A stretch of DNA of 64,000 nucleotides from CAZADA01 sp964524065 (lineage in GTDB: Bacteria; Pseudomonadota; Alphaproteobacteria; Caulobacterales; Maricaulaceae). This document shows, piece by piece, positions 34,543 through 43,474 of the stretch; the stretch's first letter is position 1, and each line of letters begins with the position of its first letter. The notes below the pieces were generated by a model. It was not told the DNA's origin. It saw nothing but the letters and a program-made list of their open reading frames with translations, and did not search any database. Where the stretch lies: positions 1 to 64,000 of the forward strand of contig CAZGCB010000001.1 of assembly GCA_964524065.1 (NCBI GenBank), given 5' to 3'. The translations under genes and the position numbers were made by a program.

Positions 34543-35061
34543 TTAGAAGAACGTGTCTTCGACGATGAAGGTGTGCGCATTCCGGTTCGTAGCCCACGCC
34601 AGCTCATTGGACGCCGGGTCCAGCGGGCGGTCTTTGCCGTAGGAAATCGTCGTGACGCGCGACGGATCCACACCCAAGCCGACCAAGAAATCCCGCACCG
34701 CATTGGCGCGACGCGCGCCGAGAGCAAGATTGTACTCGCGCGTGCCGCGCTCGTCACAATTGCCTTCCACGCGGACAGACACCATCGGGTTTTGGTTCAT
34801 CCACTCCGCTTGAGCGCGCAGCACCTCGCGCGCCTCATCTTTCAGGGTGGATTCGTCAAAGCCGAAGAACACCCGATCGGCGCCGGCATACTGGGTCAGC
34901 TGCTCTTGCATGCTCAGCGTGGGCGCGAACTCGGACTCATAGATGTCGTCCGGCGTGCTCACGGGCTCCTCAAACATCGGGGCCACAGGCTCATCATTGT
35001 TCGAGCCGCAAGCGGCCACGGCGATCGTCGCAGCGGCGACGGTGGCGAGTTTGGCTTTCAT
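34543..35061 (-). CDS. pal: Peptidoglycan-associated lipoprotein
   Basis: The 172-residue outer-membrane lipoprotein has lipobox AVAAC at about residue 17 and an OmpA-like C-terminal domain with VRVEGNCDERGTREYNLALG, NAVRDFLVGLGV and YGKDRP, which binds diaminopimelate of peptidoglycan. It interacts with TolB. ATG 35061 puts the signal sequence at the N-terminus, and the longer frame is spurious. It is positioned between tolB and cpoB as usual. Confidence 0.97.
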   Translation of the reverse strand: MKAKLATVAAATIAVAACGSNNDEPVAPMFEEPVSTPDDIYESEFAPTLSMQEQLTQYAGADRVFFGFDESTLKDEAREVLRAQAEWMNQNPMVSVRVEGNCDERGTREYNLALGARRANAVRDFLVGLGVDPSRVTTISYGKDRPLDPASNELAWATNRNAHTFIVEDTFF

Positions 35062-35201
35062 TCTGCGATGTCCCTCAACAGTGAAACGGTTCCGCCGCGG
35101 CGGCGCTTGTCCCCAGCCATCCACATGCGACGCTTTCATCCTAGCGAACGCGCTGGGTCGTCTTACAACGGCGAATCAACGCCAATCAAGCAGTAACCGC
35201 C

Positions 35202-36560
35202 CTAGCCTCCCGATTGCAACAAGGGTGACCAGGCCGGGTCAGAGGCCGACCCGACCGTGGCGATGGGGCGGTCATTAAAGCCGGTCAAATCCACCGAACG
35301 GATCTGCTTGGCCAACTCATCGCTGGCCTGCTCAGCGGTGTAAATCAGCACCCGGCCATTGGGCGACCAAGACGGCCGGTCGATCTTAAAATACTCGGCC
35401 AAAATGCGTTCATTGGAGCCGTCCGGGCGCATGACCCCCAGGAAGAAACGGCCCTGGAACTGCTTTGTAAACGCGATCAAATCACCGCGCGGCGACCAAA
35501 CTGGCGTGCCATAGCGGCCCGCGCCACGGCTGATGGGCCGCACCTGGGAGCCATCAGCAGCCATGGTGTAAAGCTTCCTTTGGCCCGCCCCGCTGCGATC
35601 GGACGTGAAAACAATCCGTCGTCCGGTCGGTTCAAAGCTAGGCTCCACATCGATGGACGGCTCGCGCGTCAGACGCAAACGTTGGCGGGTGCGCAAATCA
35701 AACATGTAAATGTCAGAATTGCCGCCCTCAGACACCGTGGTGACCACGCGCCGGCCGTCCGGGGAAAACCGCGCCGAATAGCTTTCGCTTTCCTGACTGA
35801 TGTTAAACAGCGCCTCTTCACGTCCCGTCTCCAAATCGAACAGGTACGTCTTCGGCGCGCCATCGCGATACGACACATAGACAATTTGTTGCGCGCGGGG
35901 CGAAAACGTCGGCAGGAACACCAGATAATCGCCCTGGGTCAGATACTGACGATTGGCGCTGTCTTGATCCATGATGGTGAGGCGCGTGATGGGATCTGTT
36001 TTGGGTCCCGACTCTTCAATGTAGACGATGCGCGTGTCGAAATAGCCCCGCTCGCCCGTCAGCGCCTGATAGATGCTGTCAGAGATGCGATGGGCGATGC
36101 GCCGCCAATTGCCCCGATCGGCCTCCAGCTGCAGCGCCGTCACCTGCTCCTGGGTGGCGGTGTCCCAAAGCCGGTAGCCCACCAACACTTCGCCATCGCG
36201 TCCGATCTGCACTTGGCCCGTGATCAGCCCCTGGGCGCCAATGGTGCGCCAATCGCCAAAGCGCGGCTGCACGTTGAAATCGGTGATCGTCTCCAGATAC
36301 GCCTGCGGGTTGATCGGACGAAACAGCCCCGACCGCTCCAAATTGCTTGCAATGACGCGGGAGATTTCCGCGCCCAGCTGCCGTGCCTCGCGATCGCCCC
36401 CCGGGGCCAGGAAGGCCGGGATCGCCACGGGCGTCGGCTCCAGATTGCCTTCGGTGATGTCGATGTAAATCTGCGCCTGCGCCGCGACGACGCCGGCCAG
36501 AGCGATCACCAACGCCAGGACGGCGCTGCGGACGCGATAAAGCAAAACAGAAACGCTCAT
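35202..36560 (-). CDS. tolB: Tol-Pal system beta-propeller protein TolB
   Basis: The 452-residue periplasmic protein has a signal peptide of about 30 residues ending AQAQI. An N-terminal domain (IYIDITEGNLEPTPVAIPAF) precedes a six-bladed propeller with repeated DIYMFDLRTR-, SYSARFSPDGRRV- and PVWSPRGDLIAFT-like blades. It docks Pal and TolA. Spacing to tolA is 69 bp. Confidence 0.97.
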   Translation of the reverse strand: MSVSVLLYRVRSAVLALVIALAGVVAAQAQIYIDITEGNLEPTPVAIPAFLAPGGDREARQLGAEISRVIASNLERSGLFRPINPQAYLETITDFNVQPRFGDWRTIGAQGLITGQVQIGRDGEVLVGYRLWDTATQEQVTALQLEADRGNWRRIAHRISDSIYQALTGERGYFDTRIVYIEESGPKTDPITRLTIMDQDSANRQYLTQGDYLVFLPTFSPRAQQIVYVSYRDGAPKTYLFDLETGREEALFNISQESESYSARFSPDGRRVVTTVSEGGNSDIYMFDLRTRQRLRLTREPSIDVEPSFEPTGRRIVFTSDRSGAGQRKLYTMAADGSQVRPISRGAGRYGTPVWSPRGDLIAFTKQFQGRFFLGVMRPDGSNERILAEYFKIDRPSWSPNGRVLIYTAEQASDELAKQIRSVDLTGFNDRPIATVGSASDPAWSPLLQSGG

Positions 36561-36629
36561 GGATGCGGTCTCCGATGTGTGTGGCGGCCATAACGCCGGC
36601 CCAGCCCCCCGCCGGGCGACTCCGCTCGC

Positions 36630-37526
36630 TTAGAAGGTCATTATCACGAAACGATTTTCTTCAAAGGGCTCCGGCGGGCGATCATAGGGCTCGCAGCGGA
36701 TCACCGCTTGCACCGCGCGCCGGCGGGCCGTCTCCCAAAAAGGATCGCCGCTGGCGGCGATTTGTCCCGCATTGAGCACGGTGATGCCGCCTTCAATAGA
36801 GCCCTCACGGTTCAACTCAATGCGGATCTCCACCGGCACGCCCTCGGGGTTCGGCAAGTCCACATTGCTGCGCCAACAGGTGCGCATCTTCGCCCGCACC
36901 ACCTTTTTGTAATCATCCACCGTGCTGGGTCCGGTGAAGGCGCTTTGCGGCCCCACGGGCTGCGGATTGAAGCGGGGTTGGGGCTGCGTTTGCTGGGCGG
37001 CGCGCTCATCGAGCAAATCCAACAGCGCATCACGTGACGGTTGCGGACGCAGGGGCTTCACCCGCGGCGTCGGCGGCGGCGCATCGAGATCGATCTCCTC
37101 CTCCTCCGGCGGATCTTCCACCGGGCTGGGCAAGGCCTCCACCATCTCCGGCTCCAGGGGCGTGTCTTCCGGCGGGCGTTCGGGCGTGATGATCGTTTCA
37201 TCCGCCGGTGTTTGCGCCGGCGCGCTGTCTTGGGTGGTGGCGAGCACCTCCTCATCCCCCTGGTCGACGCCCTCCGCAGGGACATCCTCACTCTGCGCCG
37301 TATCGGGGGGCGGCGGCTTCAGCGTCGGCGAGGGCGGCGCCGGTTCGCCGCCGCCGGAGGGAATCAGCTCTTCAAAATCACCGAGCACCACGTCCACGGG
37401 GATGTACTCCGGCGGCTCATAAACCGCATCCACATAGGGCAAGCTGGCCACGGTGACGACGCCCAGCACCGCGTGCCCTATGGTCGAAATTGTGAGAGGG
37501 CCGCCCAACCGCATCGCCGCGTCCAC
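36630..37526 (-). CDS. tolA: TolA-like energy transducer (proline/acid-rich)
   Basis: The 298-residue protein has one N-terminal membrane helix near 13-33 and a long linker of proline and acidic residues (about 35-170). The C-terminal periplasmic domain has MRTCWRSNVDLP, the IRIELNREGSIEGGITV strand and QAVIRCEPYDRPP. The linker differs from the Ala/Lys helix of E. coli TolA and looks more TonB-like, but the position between tolR and tolB and the C-terminal domain fit TolA. It would transmit proton-motive energy from TolQR to TolB-Pal. Confidence 0.85.
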   Translation of the reverse strand: MDAAMRLGGPLTISTIGHAVLGVVTVASLPYVDAVYEPPEYIPVDVVLGDFEELIPSGGGEPAPPSPTLKPPPPDTAQSEDVPAEGVDQGDEEVLATTQDSAPAQTPADETIITPERPPEDTPLEPEMVEALPSPVEDPPEEEEIDLDAPPPTPRVKPLRPQPSRDALLDLLDERAAQQTQPQPRFNPQPVGPQSAFTGPSTVDDYKKVVRAKMRTCWRSNVDLPNPEGVPVEIRIELNREGSIEGGITVLNAGQIAASGDPFWETARRRAVQAVIRCEPYDRPPEPFEENRFVIMTF

Positions 37527-37529
37527 ACG

Positions 37530-37988
37530 CTAATTATCAATGTGGGTGGTCACCAGACCCACATTGATAAAGCCGGCGGCGCGCACGCGCGCCATGACAC
37601 GCACCACGGAGCCGTAATCGGCGCCCTCATCGCCGCGGATGAAGATGCGGATTTCACTCGCCTCCTGGCCGCGCTCGCGCACGATCGCGTCCAGCTTGGC
37701 CGCCAGCAAATCCAGCAAAATCTCCTCATCACCGTCGGCGCCGCCGAGATACACGCGCCCATCGGCCGTCACGGTGACCGCCAAGGGCGATTGCTGTGTC
37801 GGTAAGGCGCGGCTCTCGGTTTTCGGCAAATCCACCGGCTCGCCGACCGTCAGCAACGGCGCCGACACCATGAACACGATCAGCAGCACCAACATGACAT
37901 CCACAAAGGGCGTCACATTGATCTCCGACATGGGGCGAAAGCGCTGCCCGCGCCTGCGCCCATTGGGATGCATCAAAGTCGCCGCCAT
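37530..37988 (-). CDS. tolR: Tol-Pal system protein TolR
   Basis: The 152-residue ExbD/TolR protein has one membrane helix at about 25-45 preceded by MSEINVTPFVDVMLVLLIVF, which contains the Asp needed for proton coupling. The periplasmic domain of ~100 residues follows. It is 3 bp upstream of tolA and 19 bp downstream of tolQ, consistent with the single operon. Confidence 0.96.
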   Translation of the reverse strand: MAATLMHPNGRRRGQRFRPMSEINVTPFVDVMLVLLIVFMVSAPLLTVGEPVDLPKTESRALPTQQSPLAVTVTADGRVYLGGADGDEEILLDLLAAKLDAIVRERGQEASEIRIFIRGDEGADYGSVVRVMARVRAAGFINVGLVTTHIDN

Positions 37989-38007
37989 GCGTCAGCCTGC
38001 TCGCTTG

Positions 38008-38730
38008 TTAACCCACGCGTTCTTGCGCTCGTCGGGACAAAATCGCCGACAACTCGTCGGCATACCCCTCCAATTGAGCAGCAAATTTCGACAGATCCGT
38101 GGAGAATTTGTTGTAAAAAATGACCGCCGGGATCGCCGCCAGCAAACCCAAGGCCGTCGCAAACAGCGCTTCGGCGATGGGCGGCGCCACCACCGCCAGG
38201 CTGGTGTCATTGGAGGCCGCGATGGAGCGGAAGGCGTTCATGATCCCCCACACGGTGCCGAACAGGCCGATAAAGGGCGAGGCCGAGCCCACCGAAGCGA
38301 GAATACCCAACCCCTGCTCCACCCGCGACAATTCCCGTGACACCACCAACCCCATAACCCGATCAATCCGTTCGGTCAGGCTGAGAATGGAGCCGCCATC
38401 GCGCCCCGCCGCGCCGCGGGCGCGGCTTTCGCGCCATTCGCGCATGGCGGCGGAAAAAATCCGCGCCATGGGCTCGCGCGGGCCGTCGCCCATGCTGGCG
38501 GCCAACTCCTCCAGGGAACGGCCGGCCCAAAACGCCTCCTCAAAGCGGCGCGCCTGTTTGCGCAGCGCCCCAAATTGCATCTGCTTGTCGATCACGATGG
38601 CCCAGGACCAAATCGAGGCCACGACCAGCATGATCATCACGGTCTTCACGACCACGTCCGCCTTCATGAACAAGGCGATGAATGAGAAGTCCGACGCCGC
38701 GGCCGCGACGCCGATAGCGGCGTAATCCAT
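38008..38730 (-). CDS. tolQ: Tol-Pal system protein TolQ
   Basis: The 240-residue ExbB/TolQ proton-channel protein has three membrane helices. IMLVVASIWSWAIVIDK is the first, and the C-terminal pair contains GSASPFIGLFGTVWGIMNAF and PPIAEALFATALGLLAAIPA. The large cytoplasmic loop lies between helices 1 and 2. With TolR it forms the motor for TolA. ybgC lies 129 bp upstream. Confidence 0.96.
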   Translation of the reverse strand: MDYAAIGVAAAASDFSFIALFMKADVVVKTVMIMLVVASIWSWAIVIDKQMQFGALRKQARRFEEAFWAGRSLEELAASMGDGPREPMARIFSAAMREWRESRARGAAGRDGGSILSLTERIDRVMGLVVSRELSRVEQGLGILASVGSASPFIGLFGTVWGIMNAFRSIAASNDTSLAVVAPPIAEALFATALGLLAAIPAVIFYNKFSTDLSKFAAQLEGYADELSAILSRRAQERVG

Positions 38731-38859
38731 ACTCAGGCGACCTCTTTGATGCGGCGAGCCCCCGCTCCCCTCGCGCGCCGGCGCTTAGATGTGGTGCGCA
38801 GCGATTATGACGATTTCAGGACCCAAAACTATCCTCGGATGCGAGTCGTGCACGCGAAT

Positions 38860-39384
38860 TTACCCCGGTTTTTCGCTGAGCCACGGGTTGATTGCAGCAA
38901 TCAACGCCGCAGGCGCGCGGCGCGCCCGCCCCGCGGGCGTCAAACACACCCCTTCCACATCCGCGTCCACCACGATATCCGCGCCGCGCACAATGGTTTG
39001 ACCGATGATCAGCCGCGCCCCGCGCACATCGAAAAAGCGTGTGCGCACACGCAAACTGTCATCAATGCGCGCGGCGGCGCGGTACTCGATTTTCAAGCTG
39101 CGGATGGCGAACGCCATGGGATCGGGGCCATCCCACAGCGCGTGATGGTGCACCCCGGCGCAGCGCAAAAACTCCGTGCGCCCCCGCTCCAGGAACTGCA
39201 GATAGCGCGCATAATAGACAACACCGGAAAAATCGGTGTCCTCATAGTAGACACGCACAGCCAGCTCGTGCGCCACATCGCCGGAGCCGGCCGCGCCCGC
39301 AAACCGCCCCATGGACGGCTCGTCCCCCGGCGGCGCCTGCGGATCCGGCCGACCGTCGCCACGCCCAGCGGAAGCGCCCGTCAT
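38860..39384 (-). CDS. ybgC: Acyl-CoA thioesterase YbgC
   Basis: The 174-residue hot-dog-fold thioesterase is usually the first gene of the tol-pal operon. The signature is VYYEDTDFSGVVYYARYLQF, with the catalytic Asp in EDTDF, and ERGRTEFL follows. ATG 39384 leaves about 40 non-conserved residues before the domain, so a downstream Met near 39315 is an alternative. It lies 19 bp beyond the sugar dehydrogenase stop, so it may be read from that gene's promoter. Confidence 0.9.
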   Translation of the reverse strand: MTGASAGRGDGRPDPQAPPGDEPSMGRFAGAAGSGDVAHELAVRVYYEDTDFSGVVYYARYLQFLERGRTEFLRCAGVHHHALWDGPDPMAFAIRSLKIEYRAAARIDDSLRVRTRFFDVRGARLIIGQTIVRGADIVVDADVEGVCLTPAGRARRAPAALIAAINPWLSEKPG

Positions 39385-39403
39385 CACGGGAGAGCCCGTC
39401 ACG

Positions 39404-40999
39404 CTAGAGCGCGTCGACGCGGAACACCTCGCCACCGCCGAAATCGACGATGTAGAGATTGCCCAGCGCGTCCTCGCCAAAGCTGGTGATGCGTTCGAAG
39501 GCCCCCGCATCCGGGGCGAAATCGGCATTGCGCAGCGTCAGATTCTCCGCGTCAAACACCTCGCCCTGCACCAAATCGCTCACCGGAACCGACCAAATGT
39601 TCGCGCTGATGAAATCGCCGAACACATATTCGCCCTGCAGCGACTCCAACGGGCCGCGATACACATAACCGCCCGTGACCGAATTGCCTTCAAAGTCGCC
39701 GGGGTTGTTACGGTCAGCCGGGTGGGCGTACTCGATCACCGGCGGGGTGAAGCTGGGATCATCCACGCCATTGAAGGGCAACGTGCCCTCCAGCTCGCCC
39801 CAGCCGAAATTGGCGCCAAAATCCTCCGGCCGCAGGAGGTTGATCTCCTCACGCGCGGTTTCGCCGACCTCGCCGCAATAAATAAAGTCAGTCAGCCCAT
39901 CGAAAGCGCAGCGGAACGGATTGCGCAGACCATAGGCGACGATCTCATCGGCCCCGTCGGTTCCCACAAACGGATTGTCCGCAGGAATCGCGTAATTGCG
40001 ATCGTCATCATCGGGGAAATCATCGCCGGTGACATCAATGCGCAGGATCGTGCCCAGCAGGGTGTCGATGTCTTGCGCCCGGTCCGTCCCGGCCGAGCCG
40101 CCGCCATCGCCGATGGCGATGTACAAAAACCCATCCGCACCGAAATCCAACCACCCGCCATTATGGTTGGTGGCGGGCTGATCGACCACCAGCAGCACCT
40201 CTTTAGACAAGGGGTCGGCGAGGTCGCCGCTGCTGGCATACCGCCGAATCTCCGAATCGCCGCTGTTATTGGTCACCGCGACATAAAACACACCCGACAC
40301 TGCAAAGTCCGGCGCCAGCGCCAAGCCGAGCAGGCCGCGTTCATTTTCCGTCGTGATATCATCGAGATCCAGGAACGGCATCGACGCCGTCAGCCCCGTC
40401 ATGGGATCGAGGATTTCGATGTCGCCTTCCTTCTCCACAACGAACAAGCGGCCCGAGCCATCACCGCGATCGGTGACGAAGAGCGGCTGCGCCAAGCCCG
40501 AGGCGATGCGCGTCACCGACGGCGTGTCCTCCACATTGGTGACTGTGATGGCGAGGTCCAGCGTCTGTGTCGCGGCGCCATCGGTGACGCTCACCGTGAC
40601 ATCATAGACATTGTTCCCGTCATCATCGCCCGGCTCTTCAAAATTCGGCCCGGCCTGAAAGCGCAATGTCGCTTCGCCCGGCCCGGCGTCCTCCAGCACA
40701 AACGCGCTGGCGTCATCGCCGCTCAGGCTAAAGCTCAGCGTGTCGCCATCAGCGTCGCTCGCCGTGGCGGTGTAGAACGCGCCGGTCGTGTTCTCCGCCA
40801 CATCAAGGGCGCCGCCAACCGAGGTGAATTCAGGCGGCGTATTGCCCGGGGTCGGGGTTGGCGTTGGAGTCGGGGTTGGCGTTGGCGTCGTGGTCGGCGT
40901 CGGCTCTGAGCTTGAGCCGCCATCACCATCCGAACACGCTGTCACAGCCACGGCCAGCGCGCCCAACGCCGCACCCATCCACATCGTCCGCTTCATCAT
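39404..40999 (-). CDS. PQQ-dependent sugar dehydrogenase-type lipoprotein with cadherin-like domain
   Basis: The 531-residue secreted protein has a lipobox at residues 18-22 (AVTAC) and then a (Thr-Pro)n linker at about 33-52. A cadherin-like repeat follows at about 55-155 (NTTGAFYTATASDADGD). The glucose/sorbosone dehydrogenase beta-propeller begins near residue 160, with LVVDQPATNHNGGWLDFGAD, IAIGDGGGSAGTDRAQD and YGLRNPFRCAFD. It would oxidise aldoses at the outer membrane using PQQ, but no pqq genes are in view. It sits between ruvB and ybgC. Confidence 0.87.
   Translation of the reverse strand: MMKRTMWMGAALGALAVAVTACSDGDGGSSSEPTPTTTPTPTPTPTPTPTPGNTPPEFTSVGGALDVAENTTGAFYTATASDADGDTLSFSLSGDDASAFVLEDAGPGEATLRFQAGPNFEEPGDDDGNNVYDVTVSVTDGAATQTLDLAITVTNVEDTPSVTRIASGLAQPLFVTDRGDGSGRLFVVEKEGDIEILDPMTGLTASMPFLDLDDITTENERGLLGLALAPDFAVSGVFYVAVTNNSGDSEIRRYASSGDLADPLSKEVLLVVDQPATNHNGGWLDFGADGFLYIAIGDGGGSAGTDRAQDIDTLLGTILRIDVTGDDFPDDDDRNYAIPADNPFVGTDGADEIVAYGLRNPFRCAFDGLTDFIYCGEVGETAREEINLLRPEDFGANFGWGELEGTLPFNGVDDPSFTPPVIEYAHPADRNNPGDFEGNSVTGGYVYRGPLESLQGEYVFGDFISANIWSVPVSDLVQGEVFDAENLTLRNADFAPDAGAFERITSFGEDALGNLYIVDFGGGEVFRVDAL
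40851..40903 (-). repeat. Tandem repeat encoding a Thr-Pro linker
   Basis: GTTGGCGTTGG-type 6-bp units repeat over about 50 bp and encode alternating Thr-Pro in the sugar dehydrogenase lipoprotein. The unit is in phase with codons, so copy-number changes would only alter linker length. Confidence 0.8.
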
Positions 41000-41173
41000 G
41001 TCCCTCTCCCAAAACCGGCGATTTCAGTAACCCTACCTTGGCGGCTTTGGGAACCGTTCATGCCAGTTGGCGCCGCACGAACGATGTCTGCAGCGGGCCG
41101 CGACGTTTGGCGGGCACGGCCACGGGGCGCACGACATCCCGCGGCGGGTTTGGCGCCCAGAACCGTGACCGGC

Positions 41174-42223
41174 TCACACCTCGCGGTCGGAGAATAAATC
41201 CTCGCCTGTCCCGGTTCCGGCCGGCGGCTTCAAGCCGAGATGCGCATAAGCGTGGGGCGTCGCCACCCGCCCGCGCGGCGTGCGGGCGACAAAGCCCTGC
41301 TGGATGAGGAACGGCTCCACCACCTCCTCCAGCGCGTCGCGCGCCTCCGCCAGCGCCGCCGCCAACGTATCAAGACCCACCGGTCCGCCGGCGAATTTCA
41401 CCACCAGCGCATCGAGATAGCGTCGGTCTTGAGCGTCGAGGCCGATGGCGTCCACCTCAAGGCGCCCCAGCGCCGCGTCGGCGGCCTTGGCGTCAATGGC
41501 TTTGAGTTTGTCGGCTTCCGCGAAGTCCCGCACCCGACGCAGCAGCCGCCCCGCCACCCGCGGCGTGCCGCGCGCGCGCCGTGCAATTTCGCGCGCCCCA
41601 TCCTCTTGTAGCGGCGCGCCAAGTTTCGAGGCTCCGCGCGCGACAATGCGGGTCAGCTGTTCCACATCGTAAAACTCGAGCCGCACCGGTACGCCGAACC
41701 GGTCGCGCAGCGGGGTCGCCAGCAGGCCGGCCCGCGTGGTCGCGCCGATGAGCGTGAAGGGATTGAGGTCGATTTTGAGCGTGCGCGCCGCTGGGCCTTC
41801 GCCGATGACGAGGTCGAGCTCAAAATCCTCCATGGCGGGATAGAGCACTTCCTCCACCGCCGGATGCAGCCGGCGGATCTCATCAATGAACAGCACATCG
41901 CGCGGTTCGAGATTGGTGAGGATCGCCGCCAAATCCCCCGCACGCGCCAAGACGGGCCCAGAGGTTGAGCGGAAATTCACCCCCAGCTCCTTGGCGATGA
42001 TTTGCGCGAGCGTCGTCTTGCCCAGCCCCGGCGGACCGGACAGAAGCACATGGTCGAGCGCCTCCTCGCGCCCGCCCGCGGCTTTCACGAATACTTTGAG
42101 GTTCGCGACCGCCGCCTCCTGGCCGACAAAATCGCCGAAGGACAAGGGCCGCAGCGCCTTGTCCCGCCCATCACCGGGCTGGCTGTCGGAGGAGACGACG
42201 CGGGCGGAGGGATCCTCGCTCAC
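41174..42223 (-). CDS. ruvB: Holliday junction branch migration helicase RuvB
   Basis: The 349-residue AAA+ motor has Walker A GPPGLGKTTLA, Walker B LFIDEIRRLHPAVEEVLYPA and sensor 1 LIGATTRAG. The C-terminal winged helix holds QQGFVARTPRGRVAT. The Walker B context is DEIRR where most RuvB proteins have DEIHR. The start overlaps the ruvA stop as ATGA, completing ruvC-ruvA-ruvB. Confidence 0.97.
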   Translation of the reverse strand: MSEDPSARVVSSDSQPGDGRDKALRPLSFGDFVGQEAAVANLKVFVKAAGGREEALDHVLLSGPPGLGKTTLAQIIAKELGVNFRSTSGPVLARAGDLAAILTNLEPRDVLFIDEIRRLHPAVEEVLYPAMEDFELDLVIGEGPAARTLKIDLNPFTLIGATTRAGLLATPLRDRFGVPVRLEFYDVEQLTRIVARGASKLGAPLQEDGAREIARRARGTPRVAGRLLRRVRDFAEADKLKAIDAKAADAALGRLEVDAIGLDAQDRRYLDALVVKFAGGPVGLDTLAAALAEARDALEEVVEPFLIQQGFVARTPRGRVATPHAYAHLGLKPPAGTGTGEDLFSDREV

Positions 42224-42909
42224 CGCCCAATCTCCTTCAGCGCCGTTTTCACCAGCGCATCCAAGCCAGCGTCCGGATCCGCGCCCTGGGCGGCGCTGAC
42301 CGCGGCGCGCGCATCGGCATCCGGAATACCGAGATTGGCGAGCGCTGACACGGCATCCTCGCGCAGCCGATAGGCCTCATCCGACACCGTCAGCGCCTGC
42401 GCCGTCTCCTCCGTGTCTGAACCATCCGCGGCCTCGCCAGGACCAGCGCCCGCGCCTGCCGCCACACGCACATCCGCGCCCGCACCGCCAAGGCCGAGCC
42501 GCGTCTGCGGCGCCGGCTTGCCCTTCAGCTCCGCCACCACCCGCTGCGCCACGCGGGGCCCGACGCCCTTGGCCCGTGCGACAGCGGCTTTGTCCTCGCG
42601 CTCGGCCGCGGCCATCAAATCGGCGGGGCTCAGCACATCGAGAATGGCGAGCGCGACCTTTGCGCCGACGCCTTGCACCGCTAAGAGCCGCGCGAACCAG
42701 GCCCGCTCCGCCTCGGACAAAAAGCCATAGAGGCGGATGAAATCCTCGCGCACCTGCGTCTCAATAAACAGCGCCGCCGGCTGTCCCGGCGCGGGCAAGC
42801 GCGACAAGGTCCGCGCGCCGCACAACACCACATAGCCGACGCCATTGACGTCCAGCAGCGCCTCCTCGGCGCCGACGCCGTCCACCACGCCCTTCAGCTT
42901 GCCGATCAT
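42220..42909 (-). CDS. ruvA: Holliday junction DNA-binding protein RuvA
   Basis: The 229-residue tetrameric junction-binding protein has an N-terminal OB domain (MIGKLKGVVDGVGAEEALLD) and paired helix-hairpin-helix motifs (LLAVQGVGAKVALAIL, AKGVGPRVAQRVVAELKG). A Gly/Ala-rich acidic linker and a C-terminal domain that contacts RuvB follow. ATG 42909 begins at the conserved MIGKLKG, and the longer frame to 43068 overlaps ruvC and is spurious. Confidence 0.96.
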   Translation of the reverse strand: MIGKLKGVVDGVGAEEALLDVNGVGYVVLCGARTLSRLPAPGQPAALFIETQVREDFIRLYGFLSEAERAWFARLLAVQGVGAKVALAILDVLSPADLMAAAEREDKAAVARAKGVGPRVAQRVVAELKGKPAPQTRLGLGGAGADVRVAAGAGAGPGEAADGSDTEETAQALTVSDEAYRLREDAVSALANLGIPDADARAAVSAAQGADPDAGLDALVKTALKEIGR

Positions 42910-42922
42910 GCGCGCGCGCCCC

Positions 42923-43411
42923 TCATCCCTGCACCGCCGCCAGCCGGCTTCCCGCATGCTGGGCATGGCAAATCGCCACCGCCAGCGCGTCCGCCGCATC
43001 CGCCGTCGCGCGGCACCCCGGCAGGAGCATGGCCACCATGGCCGCCACTTGGCTTTTCTCCGCACCACCGGAACCCGTGACGGTTTTCTTCACCAGCCGC
43101 GGCGCGTACTCCGCCGACACCAAGCCCGCTTGCGAAATCGCCAGCAACGCCGCCGCGCGCGCGTGCCCAAGTTTCAACGCCGAGGCCGCATTGGCATGCA
43201 TGAACGCATCTTCCACTGCGGCGGCCTGGGGCCGATGCTCGGCAAGCACGGCGCTGAGGCCTTCAAACAACACAGCCAATCGTCCCGATAGCGGCCCTGA
43301 TGGATCCGGCGCCACCACGCCATGGGCGATGTGGGTGAGCTTGGCGCCCTCCTGGACCACCACGCCCCAGCCGCATCGCCGTAACCCCGGATCGACACCC
43401 AATACGCGCAT
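42923..43411 (-). CDS. ruvC: Crossover junction endodeoxyribonuclease RuvC
   Basis: The 162-residue RNase-H-fold resolvase begins MRVLGVDPGLRRCGWG, with the first catalytic Asp at residue 7. The Glu is in AAVEDAFMHANA, and the C-terminal acids are in ATADAADALAVAICHAQ. It cuts Holliday junctions with RuvAB. It lies 13 bp before ruvA and 63 bp after rimM on the same strand. Confidence 0.97.
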   Translation of the reverse strand: MRVLGVDPGLRRCGWGVVVQEGAKLTHIAHGVVAPDPSGPLSGRLAVLFEGLSAVLAEHRPQAAAVEDAFMHANAASALKLGHARAAALLAISQAGLVSAEYAPRLVKKTVTGSGGAEKSQVAAMVAMLLPGCRATADAADALAVAICHAQHAGSRLAAVQG

Positions 43412-43474
43412 CCGCCGCCCTCACATGTTCGACAGATGTTCTGTTGCGGTGATTTGCTCGGGCTGCAAAGCCCG

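Noticed and set aside
40851..40903. GTTGGC tandem repeats as a possible regulatory microsatellite
   Set aside because: They encode the Thr-Pro linker of a secreted protein, and a multiple-of-three unit would not cause phase variation.
39311..40909. 532-codon open frame antisense to the sugar dehydrogenase
   Set aside because: No recognisable domain. The opposite strand encodes a coherent lipoprotein with motifs.
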